Of a stretch of 64,000 bases of DNA, positions 24,699 to 34,188 are shown piece after piece (position 1 is the stretch's first letter; each line of letters begins with the position of its first letter). Below the pieces are notes generated by a model. The model made no database searches, was not told the origin of the DNA, and saw only the letters and a program-made list of their open reading frames with translations. The position numbers and the translations under genes were made by a program. The stretch comes from Maridesulfovibrio sp. (lineage in GTDB: Bacteria; Desulfobacterota; Desulfovibrionia; Desulfovibrionales; Desulfovibrionaceae): the NCBI RefSeq assembly GCF_963678865.1, contig NZ_OY787459.1, positions 3,216,501-3,280,500 on the forward strand, written 5' to 3'.

Positions 24699-26048
24699 AT
24701 GCTGAAAACAATTGGCGACGGTGTGCAGAGTTCTTTTCCCGCAGCCTTTCATCGTTATCCTGCACGGCTTCAAGTGGAAGTTACCACCCGTTGCAATATG
24801 AACTGCTCCATGTGCGTGAAGTATGCTCCGGGGAGCGATATTTGCGAAACGGATTTAAGCCTTGATGATTTCAAAAAGCTCGATCAGGCTTTGAGACATT
24901 GCGAAAAACTGGTCTTAAACGGTATCGGCGAACCGTTGCTGCATCCTGATTTGGCGGCGATGGCTGCTTTTGCCCGTGAGTGCATGCCTGAGCATGGTTC
25001 TATCGGTTTCCAGACTAACGGCTTACTTTTCACGGAGGAGAGGGCAAGTGAATTGGTCGAAGCCGGGGTGGATACTTTCTGTATTTCGGTTGATTCTTTG
25101 GATGCATCAGCCACGGAAGGGGAACTGCACGGACAGGTAAGTACAGATCGGCTGGCCCGTACTTTTTCGTTTTTAAATGCTGCCGGAAAAAAGAGTGAAA
25201 GAAAAGTCCGGTTAGGCGCTGAATTTGTCCTTATGGCTGATACATATAAACAATTGCCTGATGTTATCCATTGGGCTGCAGAGCAGGGTGCAGAATTTAT
25301 TCTTTGTTCACATGTGTTGGCCTATCATGAATCCATGCAGGAACAATCTCTGTTTAATCCGAATACTCCAAAAGCAGTTGCCCTGTTTAAAAAATGGAAG
25401 GATATAGCCCGTGAGCAGGGACAGGATTTGCAGAATTACTTCGGTTTTGTCTGGAATCCGGGGCGGAGCATGAAGAGGGAAAAACTTTTTGAGCTGATTC
25501 GAGAAATGCGTGCAGAGGCTGAAAAAAGCAATATATGGATAAACCTGCGCAGCCTTGCGGATTGGGATCAACGCAGTAATACAGAAGAGTATCAGCAACT
25601 ACTGGAAGTTTATGCCCGTTCAAAGAATCTGGCGCGGAAGTTGGGAGTTGATCTGCGTCTGCCTCCACTCATGGCGGAAAATGAATTGAGTTGTTCATTT
25701 ATAGAAGAGGGTGCGGCATTTATCACCTCTGCCGGGGATGTAGCGCCCTGCCAGTTTCTCTGGCACAGCTGCACCTGTTATCTGGACGGCAGCGAAAAAC
25801 TGCTCCGCAGTAAAAAGTTCGGTAATATTGCTGATGGTGATATCAGTCACATATGGTGCTCAAAGGCATATTCAGGTTTCCGTGCCGAAGTTCTGGAATA
25901 TGAATATCCGTACTGCTCAAATTGTCCCATGGTTCCCTGTGACGATATAGTCGGGCGTAGTAACGAGTTCGAGTGCGACTGCCTCGGAGTTGAGGTCCCT
26001 TGCGGGCATTGCCCATGGGCTATGGGGGGATTGCAATGTTTGATGTGA
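24699..26048 (+). CDS. Radical SAM/SPASM-type protein with a Cys-rich tail
   Basis: 449 residues. The radical SAM cluster motif is CNMNCSMC at residues 32-39, followed by a TIM-barrel with the NGIGEPLLHPDL glycine-rich strand. The C-terminal third holds auxiliary-cluster cysteines: PCQFLWHSCTC, YCSNCPMVPCDD, ECDCLGVEVPC, GHCPW and a final LQC. This resembles the SPASM maturases annotated as acting on putative metalloenzymes. No precursor peptide or enzyme target is encoded next to it. A GGAAGGGTGG ribosome-binding site precedes the ATG, and a strong terminator follows, so it is monocistronic. Confidence 0.85.
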   Translation: MLKTIGDGVQSSFPAAFHRYPARLQVEVTTRCNMNCSMCVKYAPGSDICETDLSLDDFKKLDQALRHCEKLVLNGIGEPLLHPDLAAMAAFARECMPEHGSIGFQTNGLLFTEERASELVEAGVDTFCISVDSLDASATEGELHGQVSTDRLARTFSFLNAAGKKSERKVRLGAEFVLMADTYKQLPDVIHWAAEQGAEFILCSHVLAYHESMQEQSLFNPNTPKAVALFKKWKDIAREQGQDLQNYFGFVWNPGRSMKREKLFELIREMRAEAEKSNIWINLRSLADWDQRSNTEEYQQLLEVYARSKNLARKLGVDLRLPPLMAENELSCSFIEEGAAFITSAGDVAPCQFLWHSCTCYLDGSEKLLRSKKFGNIADGDISHIWCSKAYSGFRAEVLEYEYPYCSNCPMVPCDDIVGRSNEFECDCLGVEVPCGHCPWAMGGLQCLM

Positions 26049-26087
26049 TCTCAGGCTTGTAGATAAAGCATTTTCTTCAACGCTTAT

Positions 26088-26139
26088 AAAAAGGCTGGAA
26101 CAACACGTATGTTTATGTACGCATTGTTCCAGCCTTTTT
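26088..26139. terminator. Bidirectional terminator
   Basis: Arms AAAAAGGCTGGAACAA (26088-26103) and TTGTTCCAGCCTTTTT (26124-26139) enclose a loop with a nested CGTA/TACG pairing, between the radical SAM gene and the convergent glpR gene. Confidence 0.88.
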
Positions 26140-26190
26140 ATTGTCAGCAACAGTCTGCCTGCTCAAAAAGGTAAGCTGGCCCGCCTGTAT

Positions 26191-27018
26191 TTATTCTTCG
26201 TCTTCGGAATTTTTTTCTGTGACGTAGAGATCTACTTCTTTGCTTTTCATCAGGTCGCAGAAGACCTGTGGAGGTCTCCTGTCGGTGAAGATTGCATCGA
26301 TTTCTCCAAGGTCGGCTATGCGGACCATGGCGTTGCGGTTAAACTTGGTGTGGTCGGTAACCAGAAAGATGTTGCGGGCGTTGTTGATTATTTCACGGGC
26401 CACGCGCACTTCATGATAGTCGTAGTCGAGCAGGGTTCCGTCCTCATCAATACCGGACACACCTATAATTCCGTAATCCACCTTGAACTGCTTGATGAAT
26501 TCCACAGTGGCTTCCCCGGTGATTCCCTTATCGCGCTGGCGAACCATGCCGCCGGCTACGATCACTTCGCAGTCGTTGTTGCTCATGGTCTGAGCTACAT
26601 TGAGGTTGTTGGTTATAATCCGCAGAGACTTGTGGTTGGCGAGAGCTTTGGCAACTTCTTCGGTGGTCGTTCCGATATTTATGAACATGGAAGCATGTTC
26701 GGGAATATGCTTGGCGACCATTTCTGCAATAAGCCGCTTTTCCTGATGCAGGATATTCCGGCGAGCGCTGTAGTCAACATTTTCTACGCTGGAAGCTCTG
26801 CCTGCTCCACCATGAAAACGTTGTAGTAGGTTGTTTTTACAGAGTTTGTTTATGTCTCTTCGAATGGTCTGGGGGGTAACTTCAAAATGCTGTGCAAGGG
26901 ATTCAATTGGTGTGAAACCTCTTTCATTAACAATATTAAAGATTTCCCGTTGTCTTTTTGATAATGACTCGAGGTTGAATTTCATGCCTTTGTTTTTTCT
27001 TTTTTGTTTTTCAGTCAA
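26191..27018 (-). CDS. glpR: DeoR-family repressor of the glycerol regulon
   Basis: DeoR-type N-terminal HTH (LSKRQREIFNIVNERGF, then VTPQTIRRDINKLC) and a C-terminal sugar-phosphate sensor domain of the DeoR/ribose-isomerase fold (NIGTTTEEVAKAL, TNNLNVAQTM, DYGIIGVSGID, VTDHTKF). It is divergent from glpD and is almost certainly its repressor, relieved by glycerol-3-phosphate. Start choice: the TTG at 27018 has AAGGAG nine bases upstream. The ATG at 26985 (264 residues) begins at the normal family position but has no usable ribosome-binding site. A frame to 27051 begins with another TTG and no signal. Confidence 0.88.
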   Translation of the reverse strand: MTEKQKRKNKGMKFNLESLSKRQREIFNIVNERGFTPIESLAQHFEVTPQTIRRDINKLCKNNLLQRFHGGAGRASSVENVDYSARRNILHQEKRLIAEMVAKHIPEHASMFINIGTTTEEVAKALANHKSLRIITNNLNVAQTMSNNDCEVIVAGGMVRQRDKGITGEATVEFIKQFKVDYGIIGVSGIDEDGTLLDYDYHEVRVAREIINNARNIFLVTDHTKFNRNAMVRIADLGEIDAIFTDRRPPQVFCDLMKSKEVDLYVTEKNSEDEE

Positions 27019-27605
27019 AATGACCGTCTCCTTACTTTCACCACCGAACAAATTTGCTTATATAAAGAGAGGCTTCGGTACTTTTAGGTTGTTTTTATGT
27101 CCAAATGTATTCGTTTCATGTAAAATGAAAATTATTACATCTCATCTCAATCCTGTAGCAGTACTCGCACTCACAAGCAAGGCAAAGACGTTATTTTTTA
27201 TGCGGTTGTTTTTTATAGAAGCTTGTCTTTTTCATTTTTGAAAGGATCAGAGGCGATAATTAATGTTTTTGGAACGTTAATATGTTACTTTTTGTGTTCG
27301 GATGGTGTCTTTATTTCGCTGATCTAAAATCTATTTTCATGCGTAAGGTTCAGTTTTTATTTTCTTTTTAGGCTAAGTTCTTGCAAAATGAAAATAAATT
27401 CTTGTCATATTGTTTTCAATATGTCACATTTTGTTCAAAAGCGAAACGAAAAGAGGTGGCTTACGAAATTATCAGCGTTTTGCTTTGAAATATGGTGCGT
27501 GGGATGAATCCGGGCTCGGCGGTAAGTTCTTACAAGGATGCGGGTTCATATGTTTATTACAATTTTTATCCACCGTTCGCGGTCGGTTTACAGAGTGGGT
27601 GTTGC
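27019..27605. promoter_or_regulatory. glpR-glpD divergent control region with GlpR-like operators
   Basis: No gene is seen. Repeated elements related to (G/A)AAA(C/T)GAAAA occur: an inverted TTTCAT-GTAAA-ATGAAA at 27114-27130 joined to ATTCGTTTC at 27109, AAAATGAAAA at 27385-27394 and GCGAAACGAAAAG at 27441-27453. A separate palindrome CATATTG-TTTT-CAATATG lies at 27406-27423. The first motif recurs upstream of glpF, as expected of a shared operator. The region is AT-rich. Confidence 0.6.
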
Positions 27606-29168
27606 ATGAAACGGTCAGATTTTATCCAGCAGATGGAAGACAGCTCAAAGGTCTGGGATTTCATTATAATAGGTGGTGGTGCTACCGGTCTCGGATCCGG
27701 TCTTGACGCTGCTGCCCGTGGTTATTCCGTGCTCCTCCTTGAGCAGGGAGACTTTGCCGAGGCTACTTCCAGTCGCAGTACCAAAATGGTTCACGGCGGG
27801 GTCAGGTATCTCGCACAGGGTAATATTTCACTGGTTATGGAAGCGCTGTACGAGCGTGGTATTCTTAAGCAGAACGCTCCGCACATGTGTTACAACCAGA
27901 AATTTATCGTTCCTGACTATAAATGGTTCGGAATTCCCTACTACGGTATCGGTCTGAAGTGCTACGACATGCTGGCTAGAAAATACAGTTTCGGTCCTTC
28001 TCAGATTTATTCCAAGAAATCTGTAATGAAGGAAGTTCCAGGTGTACTCACCAGGAAGCTTAAAGGCGGCGTGACCTACCATGACGGCCAGTTTGACGAT
28101 GCCCGTCTTGCTCTTACTCTCGCCCGCACCATGGCTGACATGGGCGGTTGCCCCATGAACCACACCAAAGTTACCGACCTCGTGAAGAGTTCCACCGGAT
28201 ATGTCTGCGGAGTCAAAGCGGAAGACAAGCTCTCCGGAAAATCTTATGAGCTGAAAGCAAAAGCCGTTATCAATGCAACCGGTATTTTTACCGATGACAT
28301 CATGAATATGGATAACGGCGATCATAAGAAACTCATCGCACCCAGTCAGGGTATCCACATTGTTATTGACCGTGATTTTCTTGGCGGTGATACCGGCATC
28401 ATGGTTCCCAAGACTGATGACGGTCGCGTAATTTTCTTCGTGCCCTGGCACGGCAAGGTTGTTGTCGGTACTACTGACACCGCGCTTGATTCCGTATGCA
28501 TGGAACCCAAGCCCCTTGAAGAGGAAATCAACTTCCTCGTTGAGCATTCTGCAAGGTATCTTGCCAAGGCACCCACCCGTGCGGATGTCCGCAGTGTGTT
28601 CACTGGAATCCGTCCTCTGATCGCAGCAGGTGATTCCGAATCCACCTCCGCACTTTCCAGAGACCATTACCTGACCGTCTCCCCCAATAAGCTGCTGACC
28701 ATTGCCGGCGGGAAGTGGACTACTTACAGGCACATGGCTGAAGACTGCATCGACAATGCTATTCAGATGGGCGGGCTTCCTTTCCGTCCCTGCGTGACCA
28801 AGAATGTCAAGCTGCATGGTTATACCGAAGATTTTGACCACAACGATCACATGCATGTTTACGGTAGTGAAGCTGCAGAAATCAAAGCTTTGGCATCCGA
28901 ATACCCCGAGCTTGATACCCGCATGCACGAAAGACTGCCTTACTCATGGCTCGAAGTTGTCTGGGCTGCACGTAACGAATGGGCTCAGACTGTTTCCGAT
29001 GCTCTTTCCCGCAGGACCAGAGCATTGATTATTGATGCCAAGGCTGCCAATGAGGTTGCTCCCAAAGCTGCTGAAATCATGGCTAAAGAGCTCGGCCAAG
29101 ACGACGCATGGATTAAAGAGCAGACTGAACAGTTCCAGAAGCTGGCTAAAAATTATATTGTAGATTAA
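27606..29168 (+). CDS. glpD: FAD-dependent glycerol-3-phosphate dehydrogenase
   Basis: 520 residues. The FAD Rossmann motif DFIIIGGGATGLGSGLDAA (about 18-36) is followed by the GlpD signature SSRSTKMVHGGVRYLAQG, a FAD-binding ATGIFTDDI and a C-terminal cap with the GGKWTTYRHMAEDC segment. It oxidises glycerol-3-phosphate to dihydroxyacetone phosphate at the inner face of the cytoplasmic membrane and passes electrons to the quinone pool. The frame is open from 27492, but the ATG at 27606 is the first at a position fitting the family. Its ribosome-binding site is weak. The upstream operator motifs point to GlpR control. Confidence 0.93.
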   Translation: MKRSDFIQQMEDSSKVWDFIIIGGGATGLGSGLDAAARGYSVLLLEQGDFAEATSSRSTKMVHGGVRYLAQGNISLVMEALYERGILKQNAPHMCYNQKFIVPDYKWFGIPYYGIGLKCYDMLARKYSFGPSQIYSKKSVMKEVPGVLTRKLKGGVTYHDGQFDDARLALTLARTMADMGGCPMNHTKVTDLVKSSTGYVCGVKAEDKLSGKSYELKAKAVINATGIFTDDIMNMDNGDHKKLIAPSQGIHIVIDRDFLGGDTGIMVPKTDDGRVIFFVPWHGKVVVGTTDTALDSVCMEPKPLEEEINFLVEHSARYLAKAPTRADVRSVFTGIRPLIAAGDSESTSALSRDHYLTVSPNKLLTIAGGKWTTYRHMAEDCIDNAIQMGGLPFRPCVTKNVKLHGYTEDFDHNDHMHVYGSEAAEIKALASEYPELDTRMHERLPYSWLEVVWAARNEWAQTVSDALSRRTRALIIDAKAANEVAPKAAEIMAKELGQDDAWIKEQTEQFQKLAKNYIVD

Positions 29169-29330
29169 TACATAATAGATTGTAATTTCTCCGGATCGGG
29201 TGTTGATGTATCCCTACTGCATTAATACCCGTACCGGACTATTACTTTATACATTTCGCACTGGTTTCAGTGTACTATATTCTCCAAAGAACGATGGAGG
29301 GCTTCCCTACCTCCATCACCACTTCCCTTT

Positions 29331-29370
29331 GCCGTCGGTCGCCTGGGCCGACGGCTTTCTTTTGTTTCGT
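29331..29370 (+). terminator. Terminator after glpD
   Basis: Stem GCCGTCGG/CCGACGGC (29331-29338 and 29348-29355) followed by TTTCTTTTGTTT. Confidence 0.85.
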
Positions 29371-29768
29371 TTCAGCATAAAAAAATAGTGTGTACGTGTT
29401 TGAAATTGAGTCTATTCCATTTCAATTTAATTGCATGGATGTTCATTTGGTATGCATGGGAGTAGCTAAAAGACTCTTTGTGTTTACTTCATTGTTTCAT
29501 TTTCGTTTAAGGTAAAGGGCTTTCAACAGTTGCTGAGCTCCACAAAACCCGTGCTGCTGGCGGAGATGTGCGTGTTGGAAGAGAAAAAAGATTTTAAAAA
29601 CGTATGTTGCAACTGTTTAATATCAAACTCTTTTTACTAAAACGAAAACTTAAAGTGATAATTTCTTTTCGATTTTGAACATTATGGGGTTGATTTTTTA
29701 TTTGTTACAAAATAGTGTTAGCCCATAGGAAATGGAAAAGCGTTAGAGTTAATCGAGCGCGAGGTGGT

Positions 29769-29792
29769 ATTCGTTTCCGAAAAGAAACGAAT
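29769..29792. promoter_or_regulatory. Perfect inverted repeat, probable GlpR operator of glpFK
   Basis: ATTCGTTTC and GAAACGAAT are separated by CGAAAA, 37 bases before the glpF ATG. The half-site matches the elements in front of glpD. Confidence 0.62.
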
Positions 29793-29829
29793 TTGTGTTT
29801 TAACTGCTTTAAGAGATGTGGGAGTGATT

Positions 29830-30537
29830 ATGAGTCCTTTCTTAGGCGAAGTAATTGGTACTTTGATTCTTACCCTTTTCGGTTGCGGCGTAGTTGCCAA
29901 CGTCCTTCTTGAAAAATCCAAAGGTCAGAACGGTGGGTGGATTGTTATCACCATGGGTTGGGGTTTTGCTGTTGCTTTTGCAGTATATGTTGCCGGTAAA
30001 TATTCCGGTGCACACATCAACCCTGCTGTTACCATCGGCCTTGCTGCCGGCGGCTATTTTCCCTGGGCACAGGTTCCCCTCTACATTGCCGGACAGATGC
30101 TCGGTGCATTCCTTGGTGCAGTGCTTTGTTACTTCACCTACAAATGCCACTGGGAACCCACTGACGATGCAGGCCTGAAGCTGGCTGTATTCGCCACCGG
30201 ACCTGCTATTCCCTGCACTGCAGAAAACTTTCTTTGCGAATTTATCGGCACCTTCTTCCTGGTTTTTATTCTTCTCGGAATCGGTGCCAACGAATTCACT
30301 CAGGGTCTTAACCCCCTGATCGTCGGTTTCTTCATTATGGCCATCGGCCTTTCCCTTGGTGGTCCCACCGGCTACGCTATCAACCCTGCTCGTGACCTCG
30401 GTCCCCGTATTGCCCACGCTATCCTTCCCATTCCGGGTAAAGGCAGCAGTGACTGGGGATATTCCTGGATTCCTGTTGTAGCACCTATCTGCGGTGGTGT
30501 TGCAGGTGCTTTGGTATACAAAGCCATTGTCAGCTAA
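29830..30537 (+). CDS. glpF: Glycerol uptake facilitator (aquaglyceroporin)
   Basis: 235 residues of the MIP family with six TM helices and both pore half-helices: AHINPAVTIG (first NPA) and YAINPARDLGPR (second NPA, followed by the Asp/Arg typical of glycerol facilitators). The ATG at 29830 has a GGGAG-type ribosome-binding site; the longer frame from 29764 would run through the operator. It precedes glpK by 82 bases and is probably co-transcribed with it. It lets glycerol diffuse into the cell for trapping by GlpK. Confidence 0.95.
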   Translation: MSPFLGEVIGTLILTLFGCGVVANVLLEKSKGQNGGWIVITMGWGFAVAFAVYVAGKYSGAHINPAVTIGLAAGGYFPWAQVPLYIAGQMLGAFLGAVLCYFTYKCHWEPTDDAGLKLAVFATGPAIPCTAENFLCEFIGTFFLVFILLGIGANEFTQGLNPLIVGFFIMAIGLSLGGPTGYAINPARDLGPRIAHAILPIPGKGSSDWGYSWIPVVAPICGGVAGALVYKAIVS

Positions 30538-30571
30538 TTGTCACGATTGATGGATAGAAACTAAATGATAA

Positions 30572-32107
<1,536 letters not shown>

Positions 32108-32148
32108 CAGAACATACGCAGCTTAACCGCTGTATCTCACTGTATATA

Positions 32149-32184
32149 AGAAGGGCACCGCTTGCGGTGCCCTTCTGTTTTTTT
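32149..32184 (+). terminator. Terminator after glpK
   Basis: Thirteen-bp stem AGAAGGGCACCGC/GCGGTGCCCTTCT with a two-base loop, followed by seven consecutive T. Confidence 0.93.
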
Positions 32185-32195
32185 GAGGATGGTAT

Positions 32196-34151
32196 TTATG
32201 GAAGTGGAAGCTCGATGGTGAAGCGGGTCCATTCGCCTGGAACAGAATCAACTTTCATGGCTCCGCCATGCTGGTCGGTGATAATGAAGTAGGAGACTGA
32301 AAGTCCAAGGCCGGTTCCCCTGCCGACTCCCTTGGTGGTGAAAAAGGGATCAAATATCCTGCTCTTGGGGCTGACGATTATGCCCGGTCCGTTGTCTTCA
32401 ATTTCAATAACTGCCATATCTTTATCCTTTTGTATGCGACAGATAAATTCCGGCTCTCCCTGTTCGTATTCTTTTTCGTTCATGGCTTCAGCTCCGTTTT
32501 TCAGAAGGTTAAGGAAAACCTGCTGAATTTCATTGCCGTCGCAATATACAGGAGGGAGTTCTTCTGCGTATTGGCGGACTATTTTAATTTGTCTGAAATC
32601 ATATTGTTTCTTCAGGTTATAATCATTTGCCGCCAGTTCAATTGTGCTATCCAGAAGCTCATCCATACGGTAGTATGCGTTTTCTTTCTCGCTCTTGCGA
32701 CTGAAGTTGAGCATGTTGGAAACTATTTTTGCTGCTCGTTTTCCGGACTCTATAATACCCTCTATCATTTTCCGGATATCCCTTTTCTGCATATATTCCT
32801 GCAGCTGTTCAAATGTAATACCGCATTCTTCCGCTGCAGATTTGTTTGCTTTCATGTCACTTAAAAGGCGTTTATGTATGTTTTGCGCATGACCGAGAAT
32901 CCCGGCCAGCGGGTTATTTATTTCATGAGCCATACCTGCGGCTAATCCACCCACGGACATCATTTTTTCAGACTGGATCATCATCTGTTCAAGGTAAATT
33001 CGTTCAGTGACGTCATCGATACGAATAACTGCGCCTTGAACTCCGTTAGCGATAAGCGGATAAATGGTAATATCGTCGTAGCGGGTTAGCCCCCCGTCAA
33101 TTCTCGTCTGTATTGAGTCTGTTTCAATGACCTTGTTTCTCATGGCTTGAAGTATTTTTTCCAGTTCATCCTGCATTATGGGTAATGCCTCAGTGAGCGG
33201 ACTACCTACTACGTCCTGATACCTCTGGTTGCTGAATTTTTCTGCCTCCATATTCCAGTGGGTCACTTTCCCATTCGGGTCAACACCTACTAGTATCGAT
33301 GGCATGGAGTTGATAATGTTGGCCAGATAGTTTTTTGTTTTTGCAAGCTCCTGTTCGGTCCGACTGCGGTCTCGTTCATATTTGGCGAGGAAGTAGAAGC
33401 CGACGACTATGAAAAGTATTCCGGTAAACCAGATTATTGTGAAGGAGGTTGTGGTTTCGTCAATAAATGTGAGCATAGCCTGCTGGTATTTTGCCATGGG
33501 GACAGTCACGCTTATTCCACCCCTGAGGTCTCCTTCCTTATAGCCTTGCGAAGCATGGCATTTGAGGCAGATTTTTTGCGTTTTCATCGGACGCATGAAG
33601 TGGAGGATCGGTTTCCCGTTTTCAGTTGAAATTTGGTAATAGTCTACCGGGTTGGTCCTGAATGATTTCAGGGCTTCTGCCTCCCATGCAGCAGGTGCGT
33701 TTTCCGGGCGTATGGGGGTCAGGCTGGTAATATGACCGTGCAGTCCTGCTTCCTTATTCATCAATCCGTAGACCATGCGCATCATGTATGCAGGGTTTAT
33801 CATGGTCAGCTTTTTACCTTCTACTGTGGTCAAATCACGGAAAGGGACATTAAGATATTCATTAGGAGGGAGCTTGGGTGAAATTTCTGCATACAGACCT
33901 CCCAGACCTGCTACCCAACGGCGGTATGTCAGGTCTTTTTCAAAGGCTACTTCCGCTTCTTTCTGTGCTGTTTTGTATATGTTGTCTTTTTCAGTTTGAA
34001 TTATGCTGGAGTAAAAATAATATATAGTTGCGCTCCAGATCACGGCCAGAATAAGGCCGAAAAGTGATAGTTTATGGTAGTGTTTCAATGTATTTCTCCA
34101 AAGCTGGAGGTGAATATTAAGTGACACTGTAACAGATTGGGAGAAACCCAT
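32196..34151 (-). CDS. Membrane sensor kinase with a CxxCH haem-type (Tll0287-like) sensor
   Basis: 651 residues. TM1 (about 28-50); a periplasmic Tll0287-like/DUF3365 domain (about 55-230) containing ICLKCHA, a single c-type haem motif at Cys195, Cys198 and His199; TM2 (about 238-256); PAS (about 275-385). HisKA follows with H409 in GGLAAGMAHEINNP, then HATPase_c with LNLLKNGAEAM, DNGPGI and GTGLGLS. The haem site suggests redox, oxygen or NO sensing at the periplasmic face. Between the His helix and the second HisKA helix is an extra segment of about 35 residues, also found in the kinase at 37209. No receiver gene is adjacent. The ribosome-binding site at the first ATG is weak. Confidence 0.9.
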   Translation of the reverse strand: MGFSQSVTVSLNIHLQLWRNTLKHYHKLSLFGLILAVIWSATIYYFYSSIIQTEKDNIYKTAQKEAEVAFEKDLTYRRWVAGLGGLYAEISPKLPPNEYLNVPFRDLTTVEGKKLTMINPAYMMRMVYGLMNKEAGLHGHITSLTPIRPENAPAAWEAEALKSFRTNPVDYYQISTENGKPILHFMRPMKTQKICLKCHASQGYKEGDLRGGISVTVPMAKYQQAMLTFIDETTTSFTIIWFTGILFIVVGFYFLAKYERDRSRTEQELAKTKNYLANIINSMPSILVGVDPNGKVTHWNMEAEKFSNQRYQDVVGSPLTEALPIMQDELEKILQAMRNKVIETDSIQTRIDGGLTRYDDITIYPLIANGVQGAVIRIDDVTERIYLEQMMIQSEKMMSVGGLAAGMAHEINNPLAGILGHAQNIHKRLLSDMKANKSAAEECGITFEQLQEYMQKRDIRKMIEGIIESGKRAAKIVSNMLNFSRKSEKENAYYRMDELLDSTIELAANDYNLKKQYDFRQIKIVRQYAEELPPVYCDGNEIQQVFLNLLKNGAEAMNEKEYEQGEPEFICRIQKDKDMAVIEIEDNGPGIIVSPKSRIFDPFFTTKGVGRGTGLGLSVSYFIITDQHGGAMKVDSVPGEWTRFTIELPLP

Positions 34152-34188
34152 CTAGAAAGAGTTGAAACATGGACATAGATAACTGGTT

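Larger units (their letters stand above)
29169..29829. promoter_or_regulatory. glpD-glpF intergenic control region
   Basis: Apart from the glpD terminator, no gene is seen. GlpR-like half-sites recur: TTTCGTTTC at 29365, TTTCATTTTCGTTT at 29495-29508, AAAACGAAAA at 29639-29648 and the perfect inverted repeat at 29769-29792. A distant ACAGTTGC/GCAACTGT pair lies near 29527 and 29610. This implies that glpF-glpK has its own promoter. Confidence 0.6.

Noticed and set aside
27828..28928. 366-codon minus-strand frame opposite glpD
   Set aside because: Shadow frame produced by the strong codon bias of glpD.
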